In this document: positions 62,973-64,000 of the stretch, in pieces
How positions within the stretch are numbered: the first letter of the stretch is position 1
How the letters are laid out: the number at the start of each line of letters is the position of its first letter
Assembly (NCBI GenBank): GCA_050246875.1
Contig: JBFWVF010000005.1
Location: 62,001 to 126,000 of the forward strand
Source of the DNA: SHWB01 sp050246875
GTDB taxonomy: Bacteria > Pseudomonadota > Alphaproteobacteria > UBA6615
DNA: 64,000 nucleotides
Direction of reading: 5' to 3'
Position numbers and translations under genes: made by a program
The notes under the pieces: model-generated
The model's input: only the letters and a program-made list of their open reading frames with translations
What the model was told of the DNA's origin: nothing
Database searches by the model: none

Positions 62973-63710
62973 ATGCACGAGTCATCGGCCGCGATCGGGG
63001 ACCGCCGTCCGCCGGTCCATGTGGCGATCATCATGGACGGCAACGGGCGCTGGGCCCGGGCGCGCGGCCTGCCGCGGGCGGCCGGCCACCGCGAGGGCGC
63101 CAAGACCGTGCGCCGCATCGTCGAGGCGGCGTCGGATATCGGCATCCGCTGGCTGACCCTGTACGGCTTCAGCGCCGAGAACTGGAAGCGGCCGGCCGGC
63201 GAGATCGCCGACCTGATGGGGCTGCTGCGCCGTTACCTGCGCAGCGAGATCGCCGAACTCCACCGCAACAACATCCGCTTCCGCGTCATCGGCCGGCGCG
63301 AGGACCTGTCGACCGACATCGTCCGCCTCATCGAGACCGGCGAGGCCGAGACGGCCGGCAATACCGGCATGACCCTGACCATGGCGCTGTCCTACGGCAG
63401 CCGGCAGGAGCTTACCGAGGCGGTCCGCAGTATCGCCCAGCGCGTCGCCGACGGCACCATCGACCCGGCGCGCATCGACGACGACACCGTCGGCGCCCAT
63501 CTCATGACGCGGGGCATTCCCGACCCCGACCTGCTGATCCGCACCTCCGGCGAACTGCGCATCAGCAACTTCCTGCTGTGGCAACTCGCCTATACCGAGC
63601 TGGTGTTCACCGAGGTACTGTGGCCGGACTTCGAACGCAGCCACCTTGAGGATGCCGTGCGCGAGTTCAACCGTCGCGACCGGCGTTTCGGCGGCGCCGC
63701 GGTGGGGTAG
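62973..63710 (+). CDS. uppS: Undecaprenyl diphosphate synthase
   Basis: A 245-residue cis-prenyltransferase with HVAIIMDGNGRWA (catalytic Asp, about 20), TLYGFSAENWKRP and the LIRTSGELRISNFLLWQ signature. Makes the C55 lipid carrier for cell-wall synthesis. ATG 62973 is preferred; GTG 62946, overlapping the frr stop, is an alternative. Confidence 0.96.
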   Translation: MHESSAAIGDRRPPVHVAIIMDGNGRWARARGLPRAAGHREGAKTVRRIVEAASDIGIRWLTLYGFSAENWKRPAGEIADLMGLLRRYLRSEIAELHRNNIRFRVIGRREDLSTDIVRLIETGEAETAGNTGMTLTMALSYGSRQELTEAVRSIAQRVADGTIDPARIDDDTVGAHLMTRGIPDPDLLIRTSGELRISNFLLWQLAYTELVFTEVLWPDFERSHLEDAVREFNRRDRRFGGAAVG

Positions 63711-63773
63711 GCGGTCCCTGCGATCGGGTTGCCGGCGCGCGGGTCGCGACGCCCCGGCGGCAGCGGAGAAAGC

Positions 63774-64000
63774 ATGGCGAGCGGTCATTCCGGTACGGTG
63801 CCACTGCCCAATATCGTCGTCCGCACGCTGACGGCGGCGGTCGTCGCGCCGCTGACGCTGGCGGCGGCGTGGCAGGGCGGCGCCGTCTTCGCGGCGCTCG
63901 TCGTGGCCGTGGCGCTCAAGGCGGCGCACGAATGGACACGGCTGCACGGCGGCGGCTGGCATGACGGCCAGCCCGCGGTCTTCGCCGCCGCCCCGGCGGC
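63774..64000 (+). CDS. cdsA: Phosphatidate cytidylyltransferase, N-terminal part
   Basis: The first 75 codons, cut by the window end. Two hydrophobic segments (about 17-33 and 36-51) follow a short polar start (MASGHSGTVPLPNIVVRTL). The position directly after uppS, with GGAG before ATG 63774, matches the conserved uppS-cdsA pair; the catalytic region is not in the window. Confidence 0.82.
   Translation, partial: MASGHSGTVPLPNIVVRTLTAAVVAPLTLAAAWQGGAVFAALVVAVALKAAHEWTRLHGGGWHDGQPAVFAAAPA

Overview
The window is very GC-rich, tightly packed chromosomal DNA, almost certainly from an alphaproteobacterium. Pointers are the NDUFS4-like complex I accessory subunit, two LexA boxes of the alphaproteobacterial GTTC-N7-GTTC form in front of the imuA/imuB/dnaE2 mutagenesis genes, an HWE-type histidine kinase, ExoD, and the order rpsB-tsf-pyrH-frr-uppS-cdsA. 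The genus cannot be fixed from sequence reading alone. There is no prophage, CRISPR array, transposase or rRNA; two tRNA genes are present.

Layout. 1-2.4 kb: end of an Mrp/complex-I-like cation/proton antiporter cluster. 2.5-5.1 kb: an Atm1/HMT1-type ABC exporter, convergent with a glutathione S-transferase whose catalytic Cys codon is TGA. 5.2-7.8 kb: a TPP-riboswitch-controlled thiamine-precursor ABC importer (thiZ-thiX-thiY). 7.9-12 kb: a histone-deacetylase-like hydrolase, DUF192, and two tandem EamA transporters. 12.2-15 kb: aryl-CoA monooxygenase plus benzoate-CoA-ligase-type enzyme. 15-20.9 kb: tRNA-Pro, HWE kinase, NDUFS4-like subunit, tRNA-Arg, cupin, hydrolases, MAPEG, RarD. 21-24.9 kb: sulfur amino-acid block (cysK-alaX-sseA-metC). 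25-31.2 kb: small envelope proteins, Nudix, CopD-like protein, then a TPR/beta-barrel protein paired with a 1018-residue secreted protein full of DxDGDG repeats. 31.3-38.7 kb: SOS mutagenesis genes dnaE2, imuB and imuA, with creD lying between imuB and imuA. 38.7-48.1 kb: NicO/DUF1007 metal transport pair, malonyl-CoA decarboxylase, SDR, radical SAM protein, ExoD, CapA, two tandem enoyl-reductase-like MDR proteins. 48.2-51.1 kb: EamA, type III PKS with ICMT-like methyltransferase. 51.2-59.6 kb: orphan CoxL-type molybdenum hydroxylase, divergent from a NitT/TauT-type ABC importer with a cupin and a CocE-type hydrolase. 59.8-64 kb: rpsB-tsf-pyrH-frr-uppS-cdsA (cut by the window end).

The most striking observation is at 4403-5080. 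The glutathione S-transferase frame is intact from a good ATG with a Shine-Dalgarno sequence to its stop, except for one TGA at codon 12, exactly where this family has the Cys of its CPWV motif. A hairpin with bacterial-SECIS-like geometry can be drawn just downstream. This makes it a candidate selenocysteine-containing GST; a nonsense mutation or a base-call error remains possible, and no selenocysteine machinery lies in the window. Short palindromic repeats occur in several intergenic gaps, and one long palindrome sits in frame inside dnaE2.
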